A stretch of DNA of 64,000 nt from contig NC_047501.1 of assembly GCF_002079055.1 (NCBI RefSeq), positions 310,001 to 374,000 on the forward strand. The letters run 5' to 3'. This DNA is from Saccharomyces paradoxus. Its lineage: Eukaryota; Ascomycota; Saccharomycetes; Saccharomycetales; Saccharomycetaceae. Positions within the stretch are counted from its first letter, which is position 1. The number at the start of each line of letters is the position of its first letter. Shown piece after piece: positions 63,493-64,000 of the stretch. A program made the position numbers and the translations under genes. The notes below the pieces were generated by a model. That model saw only the letters and a list, made by a program, of their open reading frames with translations. It had not been told where the DNA came from and searched no databases.

Positions 63493-64000
63493 CTACTCTT
63501 TTAATTTCGATTTTAGTGATTCAATCATTTTTTTCAATTCGCTGTTTTCTTTCATCAAACCATCAAATAGTTTTGATTTTTCTTCGAGATTCTTGATGTA
63601 TTTCTCACGGCGTTGTCTAAACGCCTTTTGAGCACTTCTATTTTGAGCGGCTCTCTTAGTATTTCTTAACGGTTTGCCTGTTCTACCAATCAACTGGCCG
63701 TCATTGTTATATCTTTCGCCTTCGTTGAAAACTTGTTCTGAAAGAGAAACAGAGAGTCGACGTCTCTCTTCGTAAAGAGGATTCGTTGTGGCGCTATTTT
63801 TTCTCGTAGTTGGGGTGCTATTTGAGGCAAAATATGAGGCTGCCGGCTGGTTGGTGAATGTAGATGCTGTAGTGTACGCGGATTCGAGTGGTGCCTGGGA
63901 TGCAGTGGTATATTGGTTAGAATTGAAATGACAGTTTAAATGAGCATCCGGTAGTTGCGGTCTAAGTTGGTATGTATTTAGTCTTGGTAAAGGTGGAGGA
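63493..64000 (-). CDS. CIN5: Cin5/Yap4 bZIP transcription factor, C-terminal part (N-terminus beyond window)
   Basis: Yap-family basic leucine-zipper activator involved in salt, drug and osmotic tolerance. About 169 of roughly 295 residues are visible. The frame is open to the window edge (starting in PPPLPRLNTYQLRPQ), and the apparent Met at 63693 is an internal TTG codon, not a start. The bZIP begins near RNTKRAAQNRSAQKAFRQRR, with the Yap-specific Gln and Phe/Ala pattern QNRxAQxxFRxR, then a short zipper (LEEKSKLFDGLMKENSELKK) and ends LKSKLKE. No C-terminal cysteine-rich redox domain, in line with Yap4. It converges on STI1. Confidence 0.96.
   Translation of the reverse strand, partial: PPPLPRLNTYQLRPQLPDAHLNCHFNSNQYTTASQAPLESAYTTASTFTNQPAASYFASNSTPTTRKNSATTNPLYEERRRLSVSLSEQVFNEGERYNNDGQLIGRTGKPLRNTKRAAQNRSAQKAFRQRREKYIKNLEEKSKLFDGLMKENSELKKMIESLKSKLKE

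Noticed and set aside
1-64000. CRISPR arrays, prophage or bacterial operons
   Set aside because: No spaced direct-repeat array was seen, and gene structure, tRNAs, centromere and LTRs are those of a budding-yeast chromosome.

Overview
The window is a piece of budding-yeast nuclear chromosome: dense intron-poor genes, short AT-rich spacers, a point centromere, intron-less tRNA genes and solo Ty LTRs. Gene order is that of Saccharomyces cerevisiae chromosome XV across CEN15 (SIN3, PFA4, IZH2, PHO80, CEN15, RRP6, ALG6, YSP3, UTP23, DNL4, TSR3, SGT2, SLG1, TIR4, TIR2, AUS1, YOR012W-type gene, RTS1, ERP4, PET127, ROD1, YOR019W, HSP10, MCO10, SFM1, DDL1, AHC1, HST3, BUB3, STI1, CIN5). Proteins are very close to the S. 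cerevisiae ones as I remember them but differ at a few percent of residues, so a sister Saccharomyces, most likely S. paradoxus, fits better than S288C itself (inference; no search was run).

Layout. 1-8330: end of SIN3 (cut by the window edge), PFA4, IZH2, PHO80, then the 118-bp centromere at 8086-8203. 8331-15935: four rightward genes RRP6, ALG6, YSP3, UTP23. 15936-23873: leftward block DNL4, TSR3, SGT2, a tRNA-Arg(ACG) with an old delta LTR upstream, and SLG1/WSC1. 23874-35161: an anaerobic-growth block, the tail-to-tail mannoprotein genes TIR4 and TIR2 followed by the sterol importer AUS1, with unusually long promoters (1.95 and 2.7 kb). 35162-37399: tRNA-Thr(AGT), a Ty3 sigma LTR with an exact 5-bp target duplication, and an intact 225-codon acetyltransferase-like gene. 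37400-50306: RTS1, ERP4, PET127, ROD1, YOR019W. 50509-57678: HSP10, MCO10, SFM1, DDL1, AHC1. 58186-64000: HST3, BUB3, STI1 and the C-terminal part of CIN5.

Functional themes: ribosome and RNA maturation (RRP6, UTP23, TSR3, SFM1), chromatin and chromosome maintenance (SIN3, AHC1, HST3, BUB3, DNL4, the centromere), chaperone work (SGT2, STI1, HSP10), wall and lipid homeostasis (SLG1, TIR4, TIR2, AUS1, PFA4 for Chs3, IZH2, DDL1) and nutrient or stress signalling (PHO80, RTS1, ROD1, CIN5). Several apparent reading frames begin at TTG, GTG or upstream codons; starts were moved to the ATG that matches the known protein, and this is stated per gene. I found no convincing novel multi-gene system; the most interesting items are the intact acetyltransferase-like gene, the anaerobic cluster with its promoter sites, a URS1 site before YSP3, the PET127 minisatellite and a few unexplained small ORFs.
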